From NCBI GenBank assembly GCA_963645165.1, contig CAVIQT010000096.1, forward strand, positions 1 through 12,547: a stretch of DNA of 12,547 nt, written 5' to 3'. Each line of letters starts with the position of its first letter. Position 1 is the first letter of the stretch. This stretch comes from CAG-533 sp963645165 (GTDB taxonomy: Bacteria > Bacillota_I > Bacilli_A > RF39 > UBA660). A model generated the notes under the pieces. It was not told the DNA's origin and made no database searches. It saw only the letters and a program-made list of their open reading frames with translations. Below are positions 5,859 through 12,547 of the stretch, one piece after another. The translations under genes were made by a program, and so were the position numbers.

Positions 5859-7709
5859 TTAGTTTCTTTTTAGAACTTTAACAGCGCCTAAGCCTAAAAT
5901 AGATATAGTAATAATTGCAGCAGCATAACTGATATCTCCAGTTTTTGGAGTGTCATCTAATTCAGTATTTGCTACGTCTTCATAAACTAAAACATAATCT
6001 GAGAATTTATCAGTTTGGAAAGATAATTTTCCATTTTCAAGTTTAGTTTCTAATCTTTCAGCAACACCATCATGAACACGAATCATATAGTATGTTCTAG
6101 AGAATCCTTCTTTAACAGCAGGAAGTTCTTTTGGAACATCTACAATAACTACGATCTTCTTATCAAGTTCAGTTAATTTACCAATGCTTTCATTATTTTG
6201 TTTAATTAAAACATTAATATCGAAAGCAGCTGCTATTTTTTCATCTTTATTTAGAACTTTTTCTACTTTTTCAGTAGTTTCTTTAGATAGATCATCAGTT
6301 TTAACTTCTTTATTTTCTAATTCAGTAGTAATTACATTACCTTCTTTAACAGCAGCTGCTATTTTTTCAGAAGTTTCAGTATCAATACCTTTAATTTCTT
6401 TTTTACCAGCTAAAACATCAGATACAATTGCAGAAACATTGTCTGAAATTGCTACAGCAGATTCAGTAGAAACATTATTGCTTTCAGTTTCAGTAGTTTC
6501 TTCAGGAACTACTTCGAAAACTACAACTTTAACAGATCCACCTAAACCAGGAGCATCTAAAGTAATTTCAGTAGTACCAGCTTTAACACCAGTAATCATT
6601 CCATCACTAACTGTTGCGATAGCTTTATCAGCAGAAGTAATTTCTAAATATTTTTTAGCAGTATCATTAGCAGTATAATTTAATGAAACTGATTTACCTT
6701 TTTCTACATAGTAAACAGTATCAGTATCAACTTTAAGCTCTAATGTTTTATCAATAACATTTTTATCTGCTAAAGTTAAAACTTGATATCCTTCTGGTAC
6801 TTCTGGTGTAACATTTGAATTAAATGAGCCGCCAGTTATAGTAGCAGTATAAGCACACATTGCACCATTACATTGTTTTTCAGGACTAATTACGCCATCA
6901 GTAACTTTTGTAAAATCTCCACCTGTAATAGTTAATTTACCATCATTATAAGCACTAGCAATATATTTTGCTTCAAAGTTACCTCCTGAAATATTTAAAA
7001 TTCCTAGATATGCAGGAGAATTAAATCCATATAGTATAGCAACAGAAGAATACCCTGTAAATGTGCCACCACTAACTTCAACAGTTCCAGTAGCTTGAAT
7101 TAAAAAGCCTTGTTCACTTATAAATTCTCCACCAGTAATAACAGTTTTACTCCAGTCATCACCTTTAATAGTTGAAGTTGTATTTTTGTGAGTAAATTTA
7201 CCACCATTAATAGTTAATAGAACTTTACCAGTATAATCTTCTTTTGGATAATTGCTTTCATAACCATAGAAGCCATTAGCAACTAATGAAGAGTTTTGTT
7301 TTTGTAAAGTTCCACCAACAGTAGCATCATTAATAGTCATTATGCCTAAGTTTTTAATAGCATACCAACCAGTAGCGATGTATTCTCCGCCGTTAACTTC
7401 TACAGTACCACCATTATTGAATATAGCACCATAATTAGCAGTTGAAGCAGTTACAGTACCTGTTCCTTTAATAGTTAAAGTACCACCTTCATTAACTTCA
7501 ATAGCATGATTATTAGTAACTGTAATATTATTGCCATTTAAGTCAAGAATTACATTTTCGCCTTTTTTAACTAGAACTTGTTCTGTTCTTTCTTCAGTTA
7601 ATTTAATTGTAGTCGTTTCGGCTGCATTTACGTTAATAGCCATAAATAGTGCTGCGATGACAAAAGCAAAAATATGACTTAAACGCAAACTTTTTGAAAT
7701 ACGTTTCAT
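5859..7709 (-). CDS. Sortase-anchored surface protein with beta-helix repeats and an Ig-like domain
   Basis: A 616-residue secreted, wall-attached protein of unknown ligand. The signal peptide spans residues 1 to ~30 (basic KRISKSLR, hydrophobic core, NVNAA before the likely cleavage site). Residues ~45-300 form a right-handed beta-helix-like array marked by recurring GG-x-F/Y turns: NGGEY (106), NGGKF (168), TGGEF (192), SGGTF (213), SGGNF (241), TGGDF (262) and TGGSF (292). Residues ~324-400 look like a bacterial Ig-like group 2 domain (AIATVSDGMITGVKAGTTEIT). A Glu/Thr/Ser linker follows, then a ~160-residue domain ending in KFSDYVLVYED. The C-terminus is a sorting signal: TPKTGD at 587-592, a hydrophobic stretch (~595-609) and the basic tail KRN. 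C280 and C285 could form a small disulfide loop. A strong GGAGG ribosome binding site lies 9 nt before the ATG. Adhesin or stalk-like display is inferred; no catalytic residues are recognised. Confidence 0.9.
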   Translation of the reverse strand: MKRISKSLRLSHIFAFVIAALFMAINVNAAETTTIKLTEERTEQVLVKKGENVILDLNGNNITVTNNHAIEVNEGGTLTIKGTGTVTASTANYGAIFNNGGTVEVNGGEYIATGWYAIKNLGIMTINDATVGGTLQKQNSSLVANGFYGYESNYPKEDYTGKVLLTINGGKFTHKNTTSTIKGDDWSKTVITGGEFISEQGFLIQATGTVEVSGGTFTGYSSVAILYGFNSPAYLGILNISGGNFEAKYIASAYNDGKLTITGGDFTKVTDGVISPEKQCNGAMCAYTATITGGSFNSNVTPEVPEGYQVLTLADKNVIDKTLELKVDTDTVYYVEKGKSVSLNYTANDTAKKYLEITSADKAIATVSDGMITGVKAGTTEITLDAPGLGGSVKVVVFEVVPEETTETESNNVSTESAVAISDNVSAIVSDVLAGKKEIKGIDTETSEKIAAAVKEGNVITTELENKEVKTDDLSKETTEKVEKVLNKDEKIAAAFDINVLIKQNNESIGKLTELDKKIVVIVDVPKELPAVKEGFSRTYYMIRVHDGVAERLETKLENGKLSFQTDKFSDYVLVYEDVANTELDDTPKTGDISYAAAIITISILGLGAVKVLKRN

Positions 7710-7740
7710 CTATTTTTCCCTCCTTCGTATTTACACTAAT

Positions 7741-7769
7741 AGTATATGATATTAGTTTAGATATTTCAA
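7741..7769 (-). promoter_or_regulatory. Promoter of the surface-protein gene
   Basis: On the minus strand TTGAAA (7769-7764), 17-bp spacer and TATACT (7746-7741). The short leader of about 25 nt contains AAGGAGGG. Good hexamers, ideal spacing and a strong ribosome binding site suggest high expression. Confidence 0.78.
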
Positions 7770-7809
7770 GCAAATTTTTAATTTTTGTTGTAAATTCACA
7801 TTTATTATT

Positions 7810-7833
7810 AAAAGGACTTAGTAAAGTCCTTTT
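7810..7833 (-). terminator. Terminator overlapping the stop of the thioredoxin-propeller gene
   Basis: AAAAGGACTT (minus strand, 7833-7824) pairs perfectly with AAGTCCTTTT (7819-7810) over 10 bp, with a 4-nt loop (7823-7820). The TAA stop is 7820-7818, so the stem contains the last codons. The final TTTT belongs to the stem and the T-run beyond it is poor (AATAATAAA), so efficiency is uncertain. Confidence 0.65.
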
Positions 7834-9812
7834 ATGTATATATTTTCTTCTTTGATATCAAATGCTACTTTTTCTATATTTGTTCCGTTTTTAAAGTAGA
7901 TGTCTACTGTTGATTTAGATTCATTATAGTTTTTAAATAAGTATGCAGAGTTTAAGTTATTTCCTACAATAAGTGTTACATCGTCTGATATTTTTTCTAG
8001 TTTACCTTTATTATATTTAGATAATGTACATGAGTGATCAGATATGCAGTCAGTGTATAGTAATAAGTCACTTCCTACGATTGTAAATCCATTTGATTTA
8101 TCATATGTTTGACCTATTTTGCCATCTTCTATAGTTGTTATTTCATTATCATTTATATAACAGTATACATCTTTTATATAGCCTACAAAGCTTACATTAT
8201 TATCTATTAATTTAATATTATCATTAGAGTATGTTTTAACTGAATATAAGTCATTATTAGTATTTAATACGTAAATATATCCATTATTAGTTATAGCGGA
8301 TGATGATATATCTATTAAGTTTTCATTATTTGTTTGAGATATATAGTCAGTATGTTCTTCTTTTAATTGTCTTTCTATTGAGCTAATTATTTTTTCTTTA
8401 TCACTTTCACCAAATCCTAGGAAATAATCTTCTCCAATTACAGTAAATGGTACTCCACCAGCAAATGAACTTATACCCATTTTTTCTGCTACTTCATCAT
8501 ATAAATTACTATTTTCATAGTCATTTACTACATCATATTTAATAATATCAACATTTGGATAATCATCGATAATTTCATCTAACCATGTTATTTCTGATTC
8601 ACAATATTTGCAAGTTTCTGAATAAAATAAATGAACTGTTAGATTATTATTATTTTTAGTAGTATCTTCATCAGTATAATATTTTAATTTTATAGCATCT
8701 TTACCTAATTCTTTATAATAGTATATTTCATTTTTATTTATATATCTATTAAAGTCATGTATAGAATTTAATGAGCTTAAATTTATTTTATTATCTTGAT
8801 TTAATTTTTTGTATATTATAGTTTTAGTATTATAGTTTATATTTTTTAGAGCAGTTATATCTTGTTCAATTAGTTTACTTTTTCCATTTTTATAATAGTA
8901 TATATCATTTAATTGGTAGTTATCTTGCTTTTCTTTAATACTTGTATATATTTCTTTACTCGCACCAGTTATATCATCATTTATAATATTTATTTTATTT
9001 TTACTAAGGGTTACATAATAAAAATCATTTAGTATATAACTATCGTTAGTACTATTATTATATATATCTACAATATTATCTAATAGTCTATTATTTTCAT
9101 TAGTTTTTAAGTTATATTCATAGAACATATAAGTACTATTATCTTCATCTTTTTCTTTAAAGTAATAGAATTTTTCATAGTCAGAACTTAAGAAATAAGT
9201 ATCACTAAGGCCATCTGGTATGTCTGATATTTTATTTTTACTACTTCCATCATTATTAGAGTAATAATATGCTTCTTCTAAATCATTATTATATGTATAA
9301 ATAAAGCCATTATCTAATATTTGTTTTATATCTATATTATCTTCATCATCAAATGATAGTAGTTTATTTTTATTATCATTTTTAATATTATAAACCATTA
9401 AATTAGAATCATCATAATAAATTATATTTTTACCATCTTTAGTAAATCTTGTATAGATTATATTAGTTGCTATTTTATTAGTTTCTTTTTCTTTAATATT
9501 ATATAGATATAAATTATCTTCATCAACATAAGTAATATAGTCATTTGATGTATCTCCAATTAAACTAGTATTTTTTTCTTCATCATATTCATTTAGTATT
9601 ACTAGTGGTTTTTCCATACCTTTTTTATAATATTTTAATTGTTCGTTTTCGACAAATAAGATAGAATCATCATACTGTTTTATAGTTTTCTTTTCTTTTA
9701 ATAAATAAATTATTAAACTACTAATTATTATAAATAGTATTATAAGTATAATTATTATCTTATTAGATATATTAAACTTCTTTCTATTATTATTTTCTTT
9801 ACTTTTACTCAT
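7818..9812 (-). CDS. Membrane-anchored beta-propeller-like protein with an inserted thioredoxin-fold domain
   Basis: The protein has 664 residues from ATG 9812. Residues ~1-17 are basic and cytoplasmic, ~18-39 form one membrane helix, and the rest should be extracytoplasmic. Residues ~48-385 and ~495-664 are beta-rich repeats of the YxxDxxNLYLYNIKxxE type, like WD/TolB-style propeller blades; no exact family is recognised. Between them, at ~390-485, sits a thioredoxin/glutaredoxin-like domain: VHLFYSETCKYC with the CxxC pair C401/C404, a Tyr-Asp beta strand, and GGVPFTVIG with the presumed cis-proline P455. Three further cysteines occur (551, 589, 595), of which C589/C595 may form a disulfide. 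A longer reading starts at TTG 9866, but that TTG is the -35 of a good promoter. ATG 9821 lies only 2 nt from AGGAG, whereas ATG 9812 lies 11 nt away. A role as extracytoplasmic thiol oxidoreductase or sensor is inferred. The gene is monocistronic and divergent from the ATPase gene. Confidence 0.82.
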   Translation of the reverse strand: MSKSKENNNRKKFNISNKIIIILIILFIIISSLIIYLLKEKKTIKQYDDSILFVENEQLKYYKKGMEKPLVILNEYDEEKNTSLIGDTSNDYITYVDEDNLYLYNIKEKETNKIATNIIYTRFTKDGKNIIYYDDSNLMVYNIKNDNKNKLLSFDDEDNIDIKQILDNGFIYTYNNDLEEAYYYSNNDGSSKNKISDIPDGLSDTYFLSSDYEKFYYFKEKDEDNSTYMFYEYNLKTNENNRLLDNIVDIYNNSTNDSYILNDFYYVTLSKNKINIINDDITGASKEIYTSIKEKQDNYQLNDIYYYKNGKSKLIEQDITALKNINYNTKTIIYKKLNQDNKINLSSLNSIHDFNRYINKNEIYYYKELGKDAIKLKYYTDEDTTKNNNNLTVHLFYSETCKYCESEITWLDEIIDDYPNVDIIKYDVVNDYENSNLYDEVAEKMGISSFAGGVPFTVIGEDYFLGFGESDKEKIISSIERQLKEEHTDYISQTNNENLIDISSSAITNNGYIYVLNTNNDLYSVKTYSNDNIKLIDNNVSFVGYIKDVYCYINDNEITTIEDGKIGQTYDKSNGFTIVGSDLLLYTDCISDHSCTLSKYNKGKLEKISDDVTLIVGNNLNSAYLFKNYNESKSTVDIYFKNGTNIEKVAFDIKEENIYIKGLY

Positions 9813-9837
9813 TTTACTCATCACTCCTACTATGTTC

Positions 9838-9866
9838 AGTATATAGAATAAAGTGTTATTAGTCAA
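9838..9866 (-). promoter_or_regulatory. Promoter of the thioredoxin-propeller gene
   Basis: On the minus strand TTGACT (9866-9861), 17-bp spacer and TATACT (9843-9838). Predicted transcription start is near 9831, so the mRNA has a very short leader with AGGAG (9828-9824). This promoter overlaps the alternative TTG start at 9866 and rules it out. Confidence 0.75.
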
Positions 9867-9897
9867 TAATTTTATACTTTCACTAATAAAAGATTTA

Positions 9898-9906
9898 TGA
9901 TATAAT
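9898..9906 (+). promoter_or_regulatory. Extended -10 promoter of the GspE/PilB-type ATPase gene
   Basis: TGATATAAT is a perfect extended -10 (TGN plus TATAAT). No good -35 is seen; CTTTCA at 9877-9882 with an 18-bp spacer is the best, matching 3 of 6. Start would be near 9913. The -35 of the divergent promoter lies about 32 bp away, so a regulator bound between them could affect both. Confidence 0.6.
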
Positions 9907-9934
9907 TTTTTTTAGAATAGAAAGGTGTATTAGT

Positions 9935-11290
9935 ATGAATGATAAACCTAATAAGAATAAAGATAATATTAATGAAGTAAAGTTTATTGCTTCTCAGCTT
10001 AGTACACCTACTAGTAAGCTTGTTTCTTTTAATTATGAAGAGACTCCAATAACAGAGATAGTTAATCAAATTATATTGGATGCGATAAAACAAAAGGCAT
10101 CAGATATTCATTTTGATCCTCATGAGGATGGTTTAAAGATTAGAATTAGAATTGATGGTAGATTATCTGATTATTCTATTGTACCTATATATGTACAAAA
10201 GAATATGATTACTAGAATTAAAATTATTTCAGGTATGAATATTACAGAGACTAGAGTTCCACAAGATGGTGCGATTAAAAATAGTTTAGATAATGTTGAT
10301 GTTGATCTTCGTGTTTCTTGTCTTCCTACTAATTTAGGAGAAAAGATAGTTATTCGTATTTTAGATTATAAGATGTCTTCTGCTGGTATTGAGAGTTTAA
10401 ATTTTAGTAAGGAAAATTTAGATAAAGTATTAAAGATGATTAATATACCAAATGGAATTATTTTAGTTACTGGTGCGACTGGTACTGGTAAAAGTACGAC
10501 AGTTTATTCTATTTTGCAAAGGTTAAATACAGAAGATAGAAATATTATTACGGTAGAAGATCCGATAGAAATGAATATTGAAGGTATTAATCAAGTTCAA
10601 GTTATTTCAGAAATTGGTTTAACTTTTGCAAGTGCTTTAAGAAGTATTTTACGTCAAGACCCTGATATTATTATGATTGGTGAAATTCGTGATGATGAAA
10701 CTGCTAGAATTGCAGTTCGTGCTTCAATTACGGGGCATTTAGTTCTTTCTACTATCCATACTAATAACTCTTTAAATACTATTGAAAGACTTACTGATAT
10801 GGAAGTTGAAAGATATTTACTTGGTGCTGCTTTATCTGGTATTATTTCTCAGAAGTTAGCAAGAAAGTTATGTACTAAATGTAGAAGAGCAAGAAAAACT
10901 AATGATTATGAAAAGAAAGTATTTAAGTCAGCATTAAATATAGATGTTAATGAAATATATGAACCCGTTGGTTGTGATGAGTGTCATCAAGGTTATGCAG
11001 GGCGTATCGCGATTCATGAAGTTTTACTTATTAATCAAGAAATTAGAGATGCGATTATTAGAAATACTGATAAGGAAGTACTTCGTAAGTTAGTTTATTC
11101 TTCTGGCACTATTACAATGCTTCAAGATGGTTTAGAAAAAGTAGTTACTGGTGAAACTACGTTTGAGGAAATTATTAAATTAATAGATTTAGAAGATGAT
11201 TTAGGTTCTAATACTAATTTAGGTTTAAAGCAAACATTAATAGATAGTAATCAAAATAATCATACTACTGATTATGATACGTTAGATTAA
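9935..11290 (+). CDS. GspE/PilB-family secretion and type IV pilus assembly ATPase
   Basis: A cytoplasmic hexameric ATPase that powers assembly of type IV pili, competence pseudopili or type II secretion pseudopili. At 451 residues it is longer than ComGA-type proteins (~350) and shorter than PilB/GspE (500 or more): residues 1-35 are a short low-complexity lead-in, and the N1 domain is absent. N2 domain ~36-150 (ASDIHFDPHEDGLKIRIRIDG). Walker A is GATGTGKST (180-188), the Asp box is around TVEDP (206-210), Walker B is DIIMIGEIRD (244-253), and the His box is TGHLVLSTIHT (266-276). The zinc tetracysteine site is C313/C316 and C347/C350. The Walker A, Walker B and His-box residues are present and it should be active. 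Start: AAAGGTG 7 nt before the ATG. The tail after ~430 is polar and rich in N, D and T. No pilin, PilC/GspF platform protein or prepilin peptidase gene lies beside it, and a terminator follows at once. Confidence 0.95.
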   Translation: MNDKPNKNKDNINEVKFIASQLSTPTSKLVSFNYEETPITEIVNQIILDAIKQKASDIHFDPHEDGLKIRIRIDGRLSDYSIVPIYVQKNMITRIKIISGMNITETRVPQDGAIKNSLDNVDVDLRVSCLPTNLGEKIVIRILDYKMSSAGIESLNFSKENLDKVLKMINIPNGIILVTGATGTGKSTTVYSILQRLNTEDRNIITVEDPIEMNIEGINQVQVISEIGLTFASALRSILRQDPDIIMIGEIRDDETARIAVRASITGHLVLSTIHTNNSLNTIERLTDMEVERYLLGAALSGIISQKLARKLCTKCRRARKTNDYEKKVFKSALNIDVNEIYEPVGCDECHQGYAGRIAIHEVLLINQEIRDAIIRNTDKEVLRKLVYSSGTITMLQDGLEKVVTGETTFEEIIKLIDLEDDLGSNTNLGLKQTLIDSNQNNHTTDYDTLD

Positions 11291-11329
11291 AAAGAAGTTA
11301 TGAATTACTCATAACTTCTTTTATTTTTT
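11290..11329. terminator. Bidirectional terminator between convergent genes
   Basis: AAAAGAAGTTATGA (11290-11303) and TCATAACTTCTTTT (11309-11322) form a perfect 14-bp stem with a 5-nt loop. A run of T follows on the plus strand (ATTTTTT, 11323-11329) and TTTTT on the minus strand. It overlaps both stop codons (ATPase TAA ends at 11290, LCP TAA at 11300-11298) and serves both genes. Confidence 0.92.
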
Positions 11330-12547
11330 CTTTAATAGTATTTACTACTTCTTCATCTGGCTCCATAACATAGGCTTTAGCTTTACCTAAAGAGTAACAT
11401 GTATTATATGAGTCTTTTCCTTCAGCAGATATATTTTCTATTTCCCAGTTAATATTTTTATCTAACTGGTAATTTACTAATTTAGTTATAGTTTTTTGAT
11501 CCATATTAGTTCTTACTCCAGAAGATAAAGCATTTAGTAAACTATTATATTTAGTTAAAATACTAGGACTTATTACTTTATTTACTAAGGCTTTTAATAC
11601 ATCTTCTTGGTGTCTTCCTCTAGCGTTATCTCCATCACTATATTGATGGCGATTACGGACATAAGCAAGGGCTTCTTCTCCATTTAAAGTTTGTTTTCCT
11701 GTTTTAATATATATCATATTACTTCCAAATTCTCTTTTTGAGTTTTGTTCACATACCATACCTTTGCAGTTAACTCCTTGGTTAGTACTATAATCTGGTT
11801 TTTCAACATCTACAGTTACTCCCCCTACTTCATTTATTATATTTACAAATGAGGTAAAGTTTACTCTAGCATAGTAATTTACATCTACATCATATAAAAG
11901 TCCAAGTGTTTTAGCTGATTCTTCTATACCATAAATACCAGCATGTGTTAGTTTATCTTTAGCATTTTTACTATATAAAGTTACATAATAATCTCTTGGA
12001 GTAGATACAATAAGTAATTTACCAGTTTTAGGATTTACTATTAATAATAAATTAACATCGCTTCTAGCGCTTTTATTTACTTTACCATAGGAATCTATTC
12101 CACTTAAATATATAACAAATGGTTCTTTAACTACATTAGTATTATTAAATTCACTTTCGCTTTTTATTTTTATTTCATAACTAGTTAATAATTTAAATGA
12201 GTTATTATTATCTTCTAGGTAGATATCCATTAGAGCTTTATTTATATATATAGCTTTATATTTATTATTTAAAGTATCTTTTATTGCATCATCTTGGCTT
12301 TTAGATACATCTACTTTTATATTTGAATTTATTTTATCTAAAGCAAGTGATTTACTATTATCATTTTCAAAGTAAGATATTACAGTTTCATTTTTTAAAT
12401 CTTTAATAGAAGTGATACTACTATCTGGTGTTATATATATACCATATGTTTCATATATATAACTATTATCATTTATTATATTAAAGAAGTCGATAGTACC
12501 ATTTGCGTATAATGTGCCGCCTATTTCTATAATTATAAATATTATAC
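11298..12547 (-). CDS. LytR-CpsA-Psr (LCP) family wall-polymer transferase, partial at its 5' end
   Basis: The frame is open from the right edge to the stop, about 415 codons, so the N-terminus (with the expected membrane helices) lies outside; an internal ATG at 12230 is not the true start. LCP proteins move lipid-linked anionic polymers onto peptidoglycan at the outer membrane face. Counting from the Met at 12230, the LCP domain covers ~37-220: GIDSYG (44-49), SDVNLLLIV (57-65, acidic D58), STPRDYYV (76-83, R79/D80), HAGIYG (96-101), NEVGGVTVDV (133-142), and VRNRHQYSDGDNARGRHQ (191-208) carrying the conserved Arg set. C155 and C160 may form a disulfide. The ~100 codons before that Met (12231-12547) encode a helix/strand segment (YETYGIYITPDSSITSIKDL, then SQDDAIKDTLNNKYKAIYIN) resembling a solute-binding-protein-like accessory domain seen in other Firmicutes LCP proteins. 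The target polymer is unknown. Confidence 0.93.
   Translation of the reverse strand, partial: IIFIIIEIGGTLYANGTIDFFNIINDNSYIYETYGIYITPDSSITSIKDLKNETVISYFENDNSKSLALDKINSNIKVDVSKSQDDAIKDTLNNKYKAIYINKALMDIYLEDNNNSFKLLTSYEIKIKSESEFNNTNVVKEPFVIYLSGIDSYGKVNKSARSDVNLLLIVNPKTGKLLIVSTPRDYYVTLYSKNAKDKLTHAGIYGIEESAKTLGLLYDVDVNYYARVNFTSFVNIINEVGGVTVDVEKPDYSTNQGVNCKGMVCEQNSKREFGSNMIYIKTGKQTLNGEEALAYVRNRHQYSDGDNARGRHQEDVLKALVNKVISPSILTKYNSLLNALSSGVRTNMDQKTITKLVNYQLDKNINWEIENISAEGKDSYNTCYSLGKAKAYVMEPDEEVVNTIKEKIKEVMSNS

Noticed and set aside
6184..6678. Open frame of 164 codons on the plus strand inside the surface-protein gene
   Set aside because: Antisense to the repetitive, Ala/Glu/Ser/Thr-rich part of a well-supported gene. 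Its Ser/Leu/Val-rich composition is what the complement of such coding sequence gives.
9813..9866. N-terminal 18-residue extension of the thioredoxin-propeller protein from TTG
   Set aside because: It overlaps a near-consensus promoter and has no ribosome binding site.
9872..10093. Open frame of 73 codons on the minus strand overlapping the ATPase start
   Set aside because: Antisense to the first part of a clear GspE/PilB gene and its promoter; no motif and AT-rich shadow composition.
11298..12230. A complete 310-residue LCP protein starting at the ATG at 12230
   Set aside because: The frame continues upstream without a stop to the window edge, no ribosome binding site precedes this ATG, and a membrane anchor would be missing.
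1..12547. Mycoplasma-type genetic code (TGA = Trp)
   Set aside because: The sortase gene ends in TGA directly after its conserved C-terminal segment, no in-frame TGA is needed in any gene, and sortase and LCP genes imply a cell wall.

Overview
The window is very AT-rich (about three quarters A+T by eye) and gene-dense. Features point to a low-GC, cell-walled relative of the Bacilli: Gram-positive style promoters with 17-bp spacers, AGGAG-type ribosome binding sites, a T-box leader, a class B sortase with a wall-anchored substrate, and a LytR-CpsA-Psr (LCP) protein. TGA ends the sortase gene and the long genes read cleanly under the standard bacterial code, so this is not a code-4 mycoplasma. 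I infer an uncultured, gut-type Bacilli or RF39-like lineage, but no marker gene here proves that.

Layout, left to right. (1) Positions 1-1468, minus strand: a large open frame that runs off the left edge and is interrupted by no stop. Its N-terminus looks like sigma-70 regions 1.2-2, followed by a region-4-like segment and then at least four tandem 72-76 residue repeats that themselves resemble sigma region 4. It has its own extended -10 promoter. (2) Positions 1535-5040, minus: a valine T-box leader (putative GUU specifier), an HD-domain phosphohydrolase and valS. The two genes overlap by 20 bp and a terminator ends the operon. (3) Positions 5037-7769, minus: a class B sortase and, upstream of it, a secreted beta-helix/Ig-like surface protein with a TPKTGD sorting signal, which is the likely substrate of that sortase. 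A terminator lies between the two. (4) Positions 7810-9866, minus: a membrane-anchored extracytoplasmic protein in which a CxxC thioredoxin-fold domain sits between two stretches of beta-propeller-like repeats. (5) Positions 9898-11322, plus: a stand-alone GspE/PilB-type secretion ATPase, divergent from (4). (6) Positions 11298-12547, minus: an LCP wall-polymer transferase that runs off the right edge, convergent with the ATPase and sharing a bidirectional terminator with it.

Most of the right two thirds concerns the cell envelope: wall-polymer ligation, surface-protein anchoring, an extracytoplasmic redox protein and a pilus or secretion motor. The left third concerns translation (valine sensing and charging) and a possible transcription factor of unusual architecture. 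No tRNA, rRNA, CRISPR array, insertion sequence or prophage gene is seen. No gene-free stretch exceeds 300 bases; the longest (4788-5036) is filled by the T-box leader and its promoter.
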